The notes under the pieces: generated by a model | Seen by the model: only the letters and a program-made list of their open reading frames with translations | Databases searched by the model: none | Told to the model about the DNA's origin: nothing | Shown here: positions 32,181 to 40,770 of the stretch, one piece after another | Numbering within the stretch: position 1 is the stretch's first letter | Layout: every line of letters starts with the position of its first letter | Program-made: the position numbers and the translations under genes | Source: Flavobacterium nitrogenifigens | Lineage (GTDB): Bacteria; Bacteroidota; Bacteroidia; Flavobacteriales; Flavobacteriaceae | DNA length: 64,000 nucleotides | Direction: 5' to 3' | Assembly (NCBI RefSeq): GCF_003254565.1 | Contig: NZ_QJRI01000178.1 | Span: forward strand, 124,001-188,000

Positions 32181-34100
32181 ATGAAAAATACCATTTCGCA
32201 AAGAGTTGCTGACTTTCTAAAAGGATATCCGCCATTTAATTTTTTGCATCAGAGAGATTTAGAAAAACTATCTGAACAGATTTCAATTATATATAAAGAA
32301 AAAGATGCTGTGATTTTTGCCGAAAATGACAAAACGCATGACTCTTTTTATGTAGTTCATAAAGGCGCTGTCGCTTTGAAAAAAAGCACTAAAAACACTG
32401 TTTTAGACATGTGTGATGAAGGCGATATTTTTGGACTTCGTCCGCTTTTGGCGCAAGAAAATTACATTATGGAAGCAGTAGCGCACGAAGAAAGTATTCT
32501 TTATGCTATTCCGATTGCCGTTTTTAAACCTTATGCGCTAGAAAATAGAAATGTTGGTAATTTCCTGATTGAGAGTTATGCTTCGAATACTCGAAATCCT
32601 TACTCAGATATTCATAAAGATAAATTATATGGTGATGATCAGCTGAATGAAAACCTGCATTCGAGCAATCATTCTTTTGATTTAGCGCCAATAAAATATT
32701 CTAAAAAAATCGTTACCTGCAGTCCGTCAACGACAGTTAAGGAAGTGGCAAAGATTATGAATAAAAAGAAAGTTGGTGCGATATTGATTGTAGATGAAAT
32801 GCTTCCTATTGGTATTTTGACTGATAAAGATCTTCGAAACAAAATAGTTACAGGCGATTTTCCGATAACCACAACTGCCGAAACGATCATGACAAAACCT
32901 GTTATTACGTATCCGAAAAAAATGACGGTTACAGAGGCGCAAATGGCGATGATGAAAAGTAATATCAGCCATTTGTGTTTAACAAAAGATGGAACTGTAA
33001 ATACTAAAGCGGTCGGAATTTTATCGAAACATGACGTAATGGTGGCGCTTGGAAATAATCCAGCGGTTCTAATTAAAGCGTTGAAGCGTACCAAAAAAAT
33101 CAAAGAGATAAAACCAATTCGTAACCGAATTATGCAATTGCTTCAAGGTTATCTGGATCAAAATATTCCGATGACTTTGATTACCAAAATTATTACAGAA
33201 TTGAATGAAGCCTGTACAACTCGAGTTATCGAAATTTGTTTGGAAAAGATGAGTAGTCCGCCACCTGTAAAATTTGCCTGGCTAGCGCTTGGAAGTCAGG
33301 GGCGCGGCGAGCAAATGCTACATACCGATCAAGATAATGCGATTGTATATGAAAATGTCAATGAAGTTTTTAGGGATGAAACTAAAATCTATTTCTTAAA
33401 ATTTGCCGGACTTGTCAATAAAGGCCTTTTTGAAATTGGTTACGATTATTGTCCTGCCGATATGATGGCTTCAAGTCCGAAATGGTGCATGAGTCTGGAC
33501 GAATGGAAAGCCCAAGTACATCATTGGATTACAAATCCTGGGAAAAATGAGGTTTTACTTTCGTTTATTTTCTTTGATTACAGCAAAACTTATGGCGATT
33601 CTGAAATCGTTAATCAACTGTCTGATTCCATTTTTGAAAACGTAAAAGCAAATCCGATTTTTTATATGCATTTGGTGAGTGGCGCTTTGCAAAGCCCATC
33701 GCCTACTGGCTTCTTTAGACAATTTTTGGTTGAACAAGACGGTGCAAACAAAGATAATTTCGATATTAAACGTAGAGCTTTAATGCCTCTAACCGATGCT
33801 GCACGCGTTTTAATTTTATCCCATTCGGTAAAAGGAATCAGCAATACAGCAGAGCGTTTTGAGAAACTGGCAGAATTGGAGCCTAATAACAGAGAATTGT
33901 ATTTATCGTGTTCTTATTCGTTTAAAGCTTTACTGAAATTTAGAACCAAACAAGGATTGCTACATCATGATTCTGGTCAGTTTATCGAATTGGAATCTTT
34001 AACAAAAATGGAAAAAATTAAACTGAAACGTACTTTTAAAACCATTAAAGAACTTCAGGAACTTATCTCAGTACGTTTTAATATCTCAAATCTGGTATAA
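32181..34100 (+). CDS. Cyclic-nucleotide-binding/CBS/DUF294 nucleotidyltransferase-like signalling protein
   Basis: A 639-residue cytoplasmic protein. The N-terminal cNMP-binding domain lies at about residues 10-130, two CBS domains at about 170-290 (IVDEMLPIGILTDKDLR and GILSKHDVMVAL), the DUF294 nucleotidyltransferase-like core at about 310-460 with WLALGSQGRGEQM and TDQDNAIVY, and a DUF294_C helical domain at the end. It resembles GlnD/GlnE-type regulators and may nucleotidylate a partner in response to cAMP or adenylates. The exonuclease gene starts two bases after its stop. Confidence 0.88.
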   Translation: MKNTISQRVADFLKGYPPFNFLHQRDLEKLSEQISIIYKEKDAVIFAENDKTHDSFYVVHKGAVALKKSTKNTVLDMCDEGDIFGLRPLLAQENYIMEAVAHEESILYAIPIAVFKPYALENRNVGNFLIESYASNTRNPYSDIHKDKLYGDDQLNENLHSSNHSFDLAPIKYSKKIVTCSPSTTVKEVAKIMNKKKVGAILIVDEMLPIGILTDKDLRNKIVTGDFPITTTAETIMTKPVITYPKKMTVTEAQMAMMKSNISHLCLTKDGTVNTKAVGILSKHDVMVALGNNPAVLIKALKRTKKIKEIKPIRNRIMQLLQGYLDQNIPMTLITKIITELNEACTTRVIEICLEKMSSPPPVKFAWLALGSQGRGEQMLHTDQDNAIVYENVNEVFRDETKIYFLKFAGLVNKGLFEIGYDYCPADMMASSPKWCMSLDEWKAQVHHWITNPGKNEVLLSFIFFDYSKTYGDSEIVNQLSDSIFENVKANPIFYMHLVSGALQSPSPTGFFRQFLVEQDGANKDNFDIKRRALMPLTDAARVLILSHSVKGISNTAERFEKLAELEPNNRELYLSCSYSFKALLKFRTKQGLLHHDSGQFIELESLTKMEKIKLKRTFKTIKELQELISVRFNISNLV

Positions 34101-34102
34101 TA

Positions 34103-34732
34103 ATGAGTTTATTCAATTTTTGGAAGAAAGAAGAAAATAATCTATTCGATGAAAATATTACGATCGAAGAAACTCGTTTTGTGGTTTTAGATACCGAAAC
34201 TACAGGATTTGATTACGATAATGATCGCATTTTGTGCATTGGCGCACTAGTTCTTCAAAACGGAATTATTAATGTTCAGGACAGTTTTGAAGTTTATCTA
34301 GAACAAGATCATTATGATAAATCGACCGCTAAGATTCATGGCATTTTAAAAGATCTGCTTGTCAAACGTCCGACCGAGCTCGAAGCTTTGCAGCAGTTTT
34401 TGGATTTTCTGGGAGATTCCATAATTATTGCGCATCACACGATTTTTGATGTTACTATGATTAATAAAGCTTTAGAACGAAATGGCCTTCCGCATTTAAC
34501 CAATAAAACTTTAGATACGGCTTATTTGTATAAAAAGACTTTAATCCAATCACATTTATTTGAAAGGAAAGATCATTATACTTTAGATGACTTAGCTGAT
34601 AAATTTGATATTTCAAAGAAAGACCGTCACACTGCTTTGGGAGACGCTTATATTACTGCGATTGCTTTTCTCAAAATTGTTAAAAAACTGAAAGAGAAGA
34701 AAGCAACTAATCTAAATCAGCTCTTCAAATAG
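34103..34732 (+). CDS. DnaQ-like DEDDh 3'-5' exonuclease
   Basis: A 209-residue exonuclease. ExoI is VVLDTETTGFDYD, with Asp/Glu ligands. A middle aspartate lies in HHTIFDVTMIN. ExoIIIepsilon is KDRHTALGDAYIT, with the general-base His and last Asp. It resembles the epsilon proofreading subunit of DNA polymerase III but is a stand-alone paralogue. The tight pairing with the cNMP/CBS/DUF294 gene is also seen in other phyla, so the two probably work together. Confidence 0.85.
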   Translation: MSLFNFWKKEENNLFDENITIEETRFVVLDTETTGFDYDNDRILCIGALVLQNGIINVQDSFEVYLEQDHYDKSTAKIHGILKDLLVKRPTELEALQQFLDFLGDSIIIAHHTIFDVTMINKALERNGLPHLTNKTLDTAYLYKKTLIQSHLFERKDHYTLDDLADKFDISKKDRHTALGDAYITAIAFLKIVKKLKEKKATNLNQLFK

Positions 34733-34895
34733 TTTTAAGTTTTTTTTAGGAATCTTAAATTTACATTCGAAACCTTTAATTTACTTTTTCATAATACAAG
34801 ACTTACATTTATTAGCATTAAGAAAAAATTAACATAACGTGTACTTTGTTTTAGAGAGATAGCTTTGCCTAAATCAAAAAAATAAAAAACACTTT

Positions 34896-36374
34896 ATGAA
34901 AGCTAACTTTTTAAAATCAATTACCTTGCTTGGACTTGCTGGTCTTTCTGCAATAGGCTGTCAAAATGATGACAAAGATTCAAAAAACGATGTAAACGCA
35001 AGTATAGATTTTACTTCACATTCAAAAGTACCTCCTTTTGTTTATGCACAAACAGGTTTTGAAAACTTAAAAATCAGCACTTTAATTACAAGTGCAGATG
35101 TCCTTCCAAATTCACCTTCTTTTGTTTACGGAGCACAGCCAGACGGAGCTGGATTAATGAAAGATCCAAATGGTGATGGATACATTATGATTACCAACCA
35201 CGAAATTATCCAATCTGTATCAAGAGTATATTTAGACAAAACTTTCAAACCTGTAAAAGGAGATTATATTGTTGATGGTGTTGGAGGTCTAACTCGTTTA
35301 TGTTCTGCTACTTTGGCGACTCCAGAAGTTCACGGATTTGGGCCAATCTTTTTAACTGCAGGAGAAAGCGGTCAGGAAAGTATGGTTCACGGAATCAATC
35401 CGTTAGGGTTGTCTTCAGATAAAGCAAGAAAAGACAGAGTTTTACCAGCTTTAGGAAAAGCAAGCATGGAAAACGCTGTTCCGCTTCCAAAAGAGGCTTA
35501 TCCTGGAAAAACAGTTATTTTAATTGGTGAAGATCAATCGTATTCTACTTCTCACGTAAGTGCTGGTCAGCTGATTATGTATGTAAGTACAGTTGGTGAT
35601 TTATCTAACGGAAAATTATATGCTTTAAAAAGAACTGACGGAAATCAAGTTGAAACCACTATGAAGTTAAACAATTCATATCCTGTTGAGTTTGTTGAAA
35701 TTCCGAATGCAAAAAACTTAACTGGTGCTGTAATCAATACAACGGTTAATGATTTAAAAGCAATCCGTTTTTCAAGAGTTGAAGACGTAGATTACAGAAA
35801 AGGAAGCGCAAGCAACAATAGAGAGATCTATTTTACAGCAACTGGTCAAGCAACAAATAATGCTCCAGTTGAAGGTTACACCATGTGGGGAAGAGTTTAT
35901 AAAGTAAAATTAGACGCAACAAACCCATTAAAAGGAACTTTAGAATTGGCTGTTGAAGGTGACAGTACTCCTGGAACTGGAATCATCAATCCTGACAACT
36001 TATGTGTGACTGAAAACTACGTTTACATTCAAGAAGATGGTGATAGTTATTATGCAGATGCAAAACACGATTCATACATTTGGCAATACAATATTGCTAC
36101 AAAACAAAATAAACCGTGGTTAAACATGAACCACAAAAGAACAGATACAGCTTGGAACACTCTTTATAACCAAACTGGCGAAATGAGATTTGGAAGCTGG
36201 GAATTTGGAGCTATGCAAGACATTTCAGATATCATTGGTGTTCCAGATACTTTCACGGTAAATGTTCACCCACACACTTGGCAAAGCGATGCATTTAAAA
36301 ATGCTGATGGTTCGGGAACTCAAACTAACAAAGAGGGAGGACAAACTGTAATTATTAGAAACGTACAACGCTAA
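34896..36374 (+). CDS. PhoX-like (DUF839) phosphatase-family lipoprotein
   Basis: A 492-residue protein with a lipoprotein signal (MKANFLKSITLLGLAGLSAIGC) and an acidic Asp/Lys linker. The mature part shows DUF839/PhoX-type blades (YIMITNHEIIQSV, VDGVGGLTRLCSATLATPE, LIGEDQSYSTSHVSAGQLIMY, GIINPDNLCVTENYVYIQEDGD). PhoX enzymes are Ca/Fe-dependent alkaline phosphatases. The expected active-site residues cannot be assigned by eye, and the E. coli-type Tat signal is absent here, so phosphatase activity is not certain. A hairpin separates it from the di-haem peroxidase gene. Confidence 0.75.
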   Translation: MKANFLKSITLLGLAGLSAIGCQNDDKDSKNDVNASIDFTSHSKVPPFVYAQTGFENLKISTLITSADVLPNSPSFVYGAQPDGAGLMKDPNGDGYIMITNHEIIQSVSRVYLDKTFKPVKGDYIVDGVGGLTRLCSATLATPEVHGFGPIFLTAGESGQESMVHGINPLGLSSDKARKDRVLPALGKASMENAVPLPKEAYPGKTVILIGEDQSYSTSHVSAGQLIMYVSTVGDLSNGKLYALKRTDGNQVETTMKLNNSYPVEFVEIPNAKNLTGAVINTTVNDLKAIRFSRVEDVDYRKGSASNNREIYFTATGQATNNAPVEGYTMWGRVYKVKLDATNPLKGTLELAVEGDSTPGTGIINPDNLCVTENYVYIQEDGDSYYADAKHDSYIWQYNIATKQNKPWLNMNHKRTDTAWNTLYNQTGEMRFGSWEFGAMQDISDIIGVPDTFTVNVHPHTWQSDAFKNADGSGTQTNKEGGQTVIIRNVQR

Positions 36375-36398
36375 TAATTTTCGACCAAAATCTTATTG

Positions 36399-36426
36399 AC
36401 AACCCTTATTTTCCGATAAGGGTTGT
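36399..36426 (+). terminator. Hairpin between PhoX-like and peroxidase genes
   Basis: ACAACCCTTAT pairs with ATAAGGGTTGT over a 6-base loop, 25 bases after the PhoX-like stop. Only a short T stretch follows, so read-through into the peroxidase gene is possible. Confidence 0.6.
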
Positions 36427-36444
36427 TTCTATTACAACTCCACT

Positions 36445-38229
36445 ATGAAATTAAAATATTTTACCTTTCTATTTCTACTGCTTTCTTTTTTCTATTCATG
36501 CAAAGAAAGCGAAGCCTCAAAACCAACGGTTAAACAAGAATTACTTGTCGATTTAAGTAAACTTAGCAATGAAATTACTCAATTTCAAAAGCTTGTAAAA
36601 AGCAATTCTTCGCAAGAAAAAATTGTAGAACAATTTAAAAAGTCACGGCTAGCATACAAAAAAGTCGAATGGGCAATTGAATATTTTATTCCTGAAACCG
36701 CCAGATTCATGAACGGCCCTGCTCTTGACGAAATGGAATTGGAAGAAAACCGATCTTTTGAACCGCATGGTTTTCAGGTTATGGAAGAAATGATCTATCC
36801 TGAATACAATCTTGAAAGCAAAGAAGATTTAACAAGAGAATTGAATATTTTTCAATCGAATATCAAACAGCTCAAAAGCACTTTTGAAGTTATTACCATT
36901 AGTGACGATTATGTTCTGGATGCCATACAGCAGAATGTTTTTAGAGTTGTTACCTTAGGAATTACAGGTTTTGACAGTCCAATTTTGCAGTCTTCAATTC
37001 CCGAAGCTGGACAGAGTTTAATTTCGATTCCGGAAACGCTTGAAAAGATTAATGCTGATAACAAATCGGTATCTGAATTAAGAGAATTAACCAAAAACGC
37101 ACAAAAATACTGCTCTGAAAATAATAATTTCAATGCTTTCAATCGTGCCGTTTTTATAACTGAATATTTGAATCCGATTTCGAAAAAACTGAAAACTTTT
37201 CAGAAAGAAGAGAATATTAAAAATGTAAAGAAAAGCAGCCCGCTAAAACCAACAATTAAAACTCTATTTGACAAAGACGCTTTTGACGTAAATGCTTTTG
37301 TGCTTTCTAAAGAATATAATTTTACTAAAGAAAAAGCTGCGTTAGGCGAAAAATTGTTTTACGATACAAGTCTTTCTAAAAATAACGATAGAAGCTGTGC
37401 AACTTGCCATAATCCTGAAAAAGCTTTTACAGATGGTTTAAAAACAAATGTTTCGCTTACTGGAATGAATTTACCAAGAAACACGCCTACTCTAACCTAT
37501 GCTTCGTTGCAGAATGCTCAGTTTTGGGACATGCGTCAGTTGGATCTAGAAAAACAAAGTGTCGACGTGATTCAGAATAAAGACGAAATGCATGGTTCTA
37601 TGGAAAATATTCATGCTAAAATTCAGCTGGATAAGGAATATGTAAAATTGTTTAAAAAAGCTTATCCAAAAATATCAAAACCTGAAGCGTGGCAGATTCA
37701 AAATGCTATTGCGAGTTATGTACGTTCGTTAAACTCTTTTGATTCGAGATTTGATGAATACATGAGAGGAAATAAAAATGTTTTGAACAATGAGGAAATA
37801 GAAGGAATGAATCTTTTTATGGGAAAAGCAAAATGTGCTACTTGTCATTTTACGCCTTTGTTTAACGGAACAGTTCCACCAAGTTATTCCAAAACCGAAC
37901 ATGAAGTTATCGGAACTCCAAATGAGCCTTCAGGAAAATCTTTGAGTCCAGATAAAGGCCGTTATATATACAATCAAATGTCACAGTTAGTCGGTGCTTT
38001 TAAAACGCCTACAGTGAGAAATGCAGCAGTTACCGCTCCATACATGCATAACGGAGTTTTTAAAACCTTAGAAGAAGTGGTTTCTTTTTACAACAAAGGA
38101 GGCGGAATTGGTTTAGGCTACAAAGTAGAAAATCAGACTCTTCCTTTTGATAAACTAAATTTAACGGTAAAAGAAGAAAAAGCTCTCGTTGCTTTTATGA
38201 AAACCCTAACGGATAAAAAATACCAATAA
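36445..38229 (+). CDS. Di-haem cytochrome c peroxidase (MauG/CcpA type) with imelysin-like N-terminal region
   Basis: A 594-residue lipoprotein (lipobox Cys19 in SFFYSC). Residues about 30-250 are helical with an imelysin-like pattern (YKKVEWAIEYFIPETARFMN and FEPHGFQVMEEMIYP). The C-terminal half has two haem sites, C318-x2-C321-H322 and C464-x2-C467-H468, both CATCH, and the conserved PTVRNAAVTAPYMHNG end. Such proteins reduce peroxide or oxidise substrates in the periplasm. The fusion adds about 250 residues to the usual 330-residue peroxidase. It may act with the upstream PhoX-like lipoprotein or in iron handling. Confidence 0.85.
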   Translation: MKLKYFTFLFLLLSFFYSCKESEASKPTVKQELLVDLSKLSNEITQFQKLVKSNSSQEKIVEQFKKSRLAYKKVEWAIEYFIPETARFMNGPALDEMELEENRSFEPHGFQVMEEMIYPEYNLESKEDLTRELNIFQSNIKQLKSTFEVITISDDYVLDAIQQNVFRVVTLGITGFDSPILQSSIPEAGQSLISIPETLEKINADNKSVSELRELTKNAQKYCSENNNFNAFNRAVFITEYLNPISKKLKTFQKEENIKNVKKSSPLKPTIKTLFDKDAFDVNAFVLSKEYNFTKEKAALGEKLFYDTSLSKNNDRSCATCHNPEKAFTDGLKTNVSLTGMNLPRNTPTLTYASLQNAQFWDMRQLDLEKQSVDVIQNKDEMHGSMENIHAKIQLDKEYVKLFKKAYPKISKPEAWQIQNAIASYVRSLNSFDSRFDEYMRGNKNVLNNEEIEGMNLFMGKAKCATCHFTPLFNGTVPPSYSKTEHEVIGTPNEPSGKSLSPDKGRYIYNQMSQLVGAFKTPTVRNAAVTAPYMHNGVFKTLEEVVSFYNKGGGIGLGYKVENQTLPFDKLNLTVKEEKALVAFMKTLTDKKYQ

Positions 38230-38254
38230 AACCAAAATAAATCCTCAATTAAAC

Positions 38255-38287
38255 AAAAACGCCGAAAAGTAGTTTTTCGGCGTTTTT
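38255..38287. terminator. Bidirectional intrinsic terminator
   Basis: AAAAACGCCGAAAA pairs with TTTTCGGCGTTTTT at 38274-38287. It serves the convergent peroxidase and tssF genes. Confidence 0.85.
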
Positions 38288-38291
38288 TATT

Positions 38292-40055
38292 TTAGTCAAC
38301 AAACATTCTATACGGAAATGCATTTGAAGACCTGTTTTTTAGATTTTTCAAAAAACTGTCACATAAGTAATTCCATTCAGAATCAGATAAATGCTGTTTT
38401 TCTTCAGGTTTTGTTTTGATATAAATATCTACAGTTCGGCTAAAACCAGCTTTTACAGATATTTCTTTCCTTGTTCCTTTTTCTATTCTAATATCTTCTA
38501 TTGAATTTTTAAAATGATTAAATCCAAAGGCTTTAATATCGGCAAAAGTCACAATTCTACCTCGTGTTAGCAAGGCATTTCTATAAGCTAAAATTCGATC
38601 TTTGTTGGTTTGTTTATTCAATCCGCCCACCGTATTTGTCATAAGTGTTGTTGTTTTGCTTACAAAAAATAAATCATCTTTACATGCCAAAACAGTTCCT
38701 GCCTTGATATCATTACCTTCTTCTGCACATGTTGACCAATAACTTATGTTGAATGATTTCCCTACAGATTCATCTGCCTTAGGCTTAATCATTAAATAAG
38801 GATCATTACTTTTAGAAAAATTACTTTCTTTAGCTTGTTGCTCTACCGAAGCCAGCAACTGATTAATTTCAATCAAAGAACTGTTCATAAAGTCTTTTCC
38901 TAAACCCGCAAACGAAGAACTTTCGTCTTTTAATAAATCTAAAACATTTTGCAACAATTCAGATGCTGTCCTGGAATCAAATCTGGAAACTCCTCCTGTT
39001 CTCAACACTGCATTTCCTTCTTCTAAAATGCCCTCTTTAAACTCTTTTGTCTCATAACGTCTGTTAAGTCCATCTACAACAGTATCTATATCAAGAAAAA
39101 TATCATTCTTCGTGTCTAAAGCTATGTATGATAAAAAAGTATCAAGCGGCTTGGTTAGATTATGCTTTTTTTTGTTAATTACAGGAATACAATTTGCTGT
39201 AAAAGAAACATTATCTATAATTTGAGGGACTAATGATTCTGGAAATACCATTTTTACCCAAATTACTGGTTTTTCACTTTTATTGGCTACCTCTTCAAAT
39301 GGTTTATATTCAGCTGCATATTCATTTATGTTTTTATATTTTAAGACTCCTTTTAAAGTATAAAAATTATCAAAGTAAAATTCATTTACTTCCTGCATTA
39401 CTCCACTAAGAGTAGAATAATTGTGATTAATAACACCTTCTATATCAAGATCATTAAACGGAACGTTATAACCTTCTTTTACTTCTATCTCTTTATCGTC
39501 AAAAATGCACTTCATTTGTTTTAAATAATAATGAAACATTTCTTTCTGATGGGTATTTTTAATATCGACATACAACATTAAATCTTCCAATTCTAATGCC
39601 TTTTCACTGCTTAGTTCGATCCCTAAAACAATCTCTCCCGATGGCATTGTATGATTATAATCTCTAACAGCATCTTTATAAAAAAGATTAGAGATTTGAT
39701 ACAGATTTCTTTCATACGCAATATATTTTATCTCGCAGGCAGACAACTTTACCTCTAGAGTTGGCGCTAGCGCAATCTCTTTTGTAATTGGTGCCAGCGG
39801 ATTATAAATATTATGAATCCTTCTGCTAACCGTCATTTGATTTTGGAGAGAAACTTTAATATTATTTTCTATTGGCAATGCATGAACAATTGCTCTTGAA
39901 GGTTTAGCTCCAGATGAAACTTCTGGAAACATAATTTCTAAAACTCTTTCTACAATGCGGGTTTTGGAATCTTCGAGTTCGTGAGCCACTTTTTCCAATT
40001 CATAAGATAATGCATTCAGCATCATCGCTACAACAGGATCAAAGGAAGTTTCCAT
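38292..40055 (-). pseudogene. tssF: Type VI secretion baseplate protein TssF, N-terminally truncated
   Basis: The 587-residue product resembles Bacteroidota TssF: a start region ETSFDPVVAMMLNALSYELEK, then beta-rich wedge domains (LMLYVDIKNTHQKEMFHYYL, FEEVANKSEKPVIWVKMVFP) and a C-terminal LTRGRIVTFADIKAFGF segment. Family members normally have about 20-35 residues before the SFDP block, and those are missing. The frame simply ends at 40055, directly against a ClpV fragment on the other strand. No ribosome binding site precedes it and no other baseplate, sheath, VgrG or Hcp gene is nearby. It is most likely a dead remnant of a secretion locus. Confidence 0.7.
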
Positions 40056-40060
40056 TTCAT

Positions 40061-40717
40061 GGTGCGCCTCCAGGATATGTTGGTTACGAAGAAGGTGGAT
40101 TATTAGTCAACAAGATTAGACAGAAACCGTATTCTATTGTCTTATTTGACGAAATTGAAAAAGCACATCCTTCTGTTTTTGATGTATTTCTTCAAATTAT
40201 GGACGAAGGAAAACTACACGATCGTTTAGGGAAAGAAGGAGATTTCTCCAATGCCATCATTCTTTTCACGTCAAATATTGGTGCCGATCATATCGTTAAT
40301 ACATTTAATAATGGTGAAATTCCAGCATCGAGTTCGTTAATGGAAATTATGGCAAATTATTTCAGGCCTGAATTTTTAGGACGTTTGACTGAAATTGTCC
40401 CTTTTGCACCAATCAATAAAGAAAATGCTTTAAAAATATTTGAAATCCATCTTAAAAAAGAATTCATTGATTTATTACACAATAGTAAAATAACAGTAGA
40501 AATTCCTTCAGAAACTAAATTATATCTAGCTGAAAACGGTTATAACGCCAAATATGGAGCAAGACCTATCAAAAACATTATTCGAACGCATTTAAGAAGA
40601 CCTCTAGCGAAAAAAATAATTTCTGGAGAAGTTAAAGACAACGATACTATTTCGGTAATTATTGAAAATAACGAAGTAAAATGGATTATAACAGAACCTA
40701 TTTCAGTTGAGAATTAA
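40061..40717 (+). pseudogene. C-terminal fragment of ClpV/ClpB-type AAA+ ATPase (TssH-like)
   Basis: Homology starts abruptly at GAPPGYVGYEEGG (pore loop) and continues through Walker B (IVLFDEIEKAHP), sensor 1 (IILFTSNIG), the arginine-finger region (YFRPEFLGRLTEIVPF) and sensor 2 (YGARPIKNIIRTHLRRPL) to a natural C-terminus. The N-domain, the first AAA module and the Walker A of the second are missing, so it cannot hydrolyse ATP alone. An in-frame ATG at 40010 lies inside tssF on the other strand and is not a real start. Beside tssF, a type VI ClpV (TssH) origin is likelier than ClpB. Confidence 0.75.
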
Positions 40718-40732
40718 TTACCCTCCAAATAA

Positions 40733-40762
40733 AAAACGCTAAGAAATCAATCTTAGCGTTTT
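40733..40762. terminator. Bidirectional intrinsic terminator
   Basis: AAAACGCTAAGA pairs with TCTTAGCGTTTT over a 6-base loop, between the ClpV fragment and parC. Its intact state shows the 3' end of the ClpV gene was not disturbed. Confidence 0.8.
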
Positions 40763-40770
40763 CTAATTTT

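Noticed and set aside
40010..40060. ATG at 40010 as true start of the AAA+ protein
   Set aside because: The 17 codons before GAPPGYVGY are antisense to tssF, show no AAA+ homology and have no ribosome binding site; homology starts at about 40061.
40000..40100. Invertible (phase-variable) switch at the tssF/ClpV junction
   Set aside because: I found no inverted repeats or invertase gene at the junction; deletion or misassembly is simpler.
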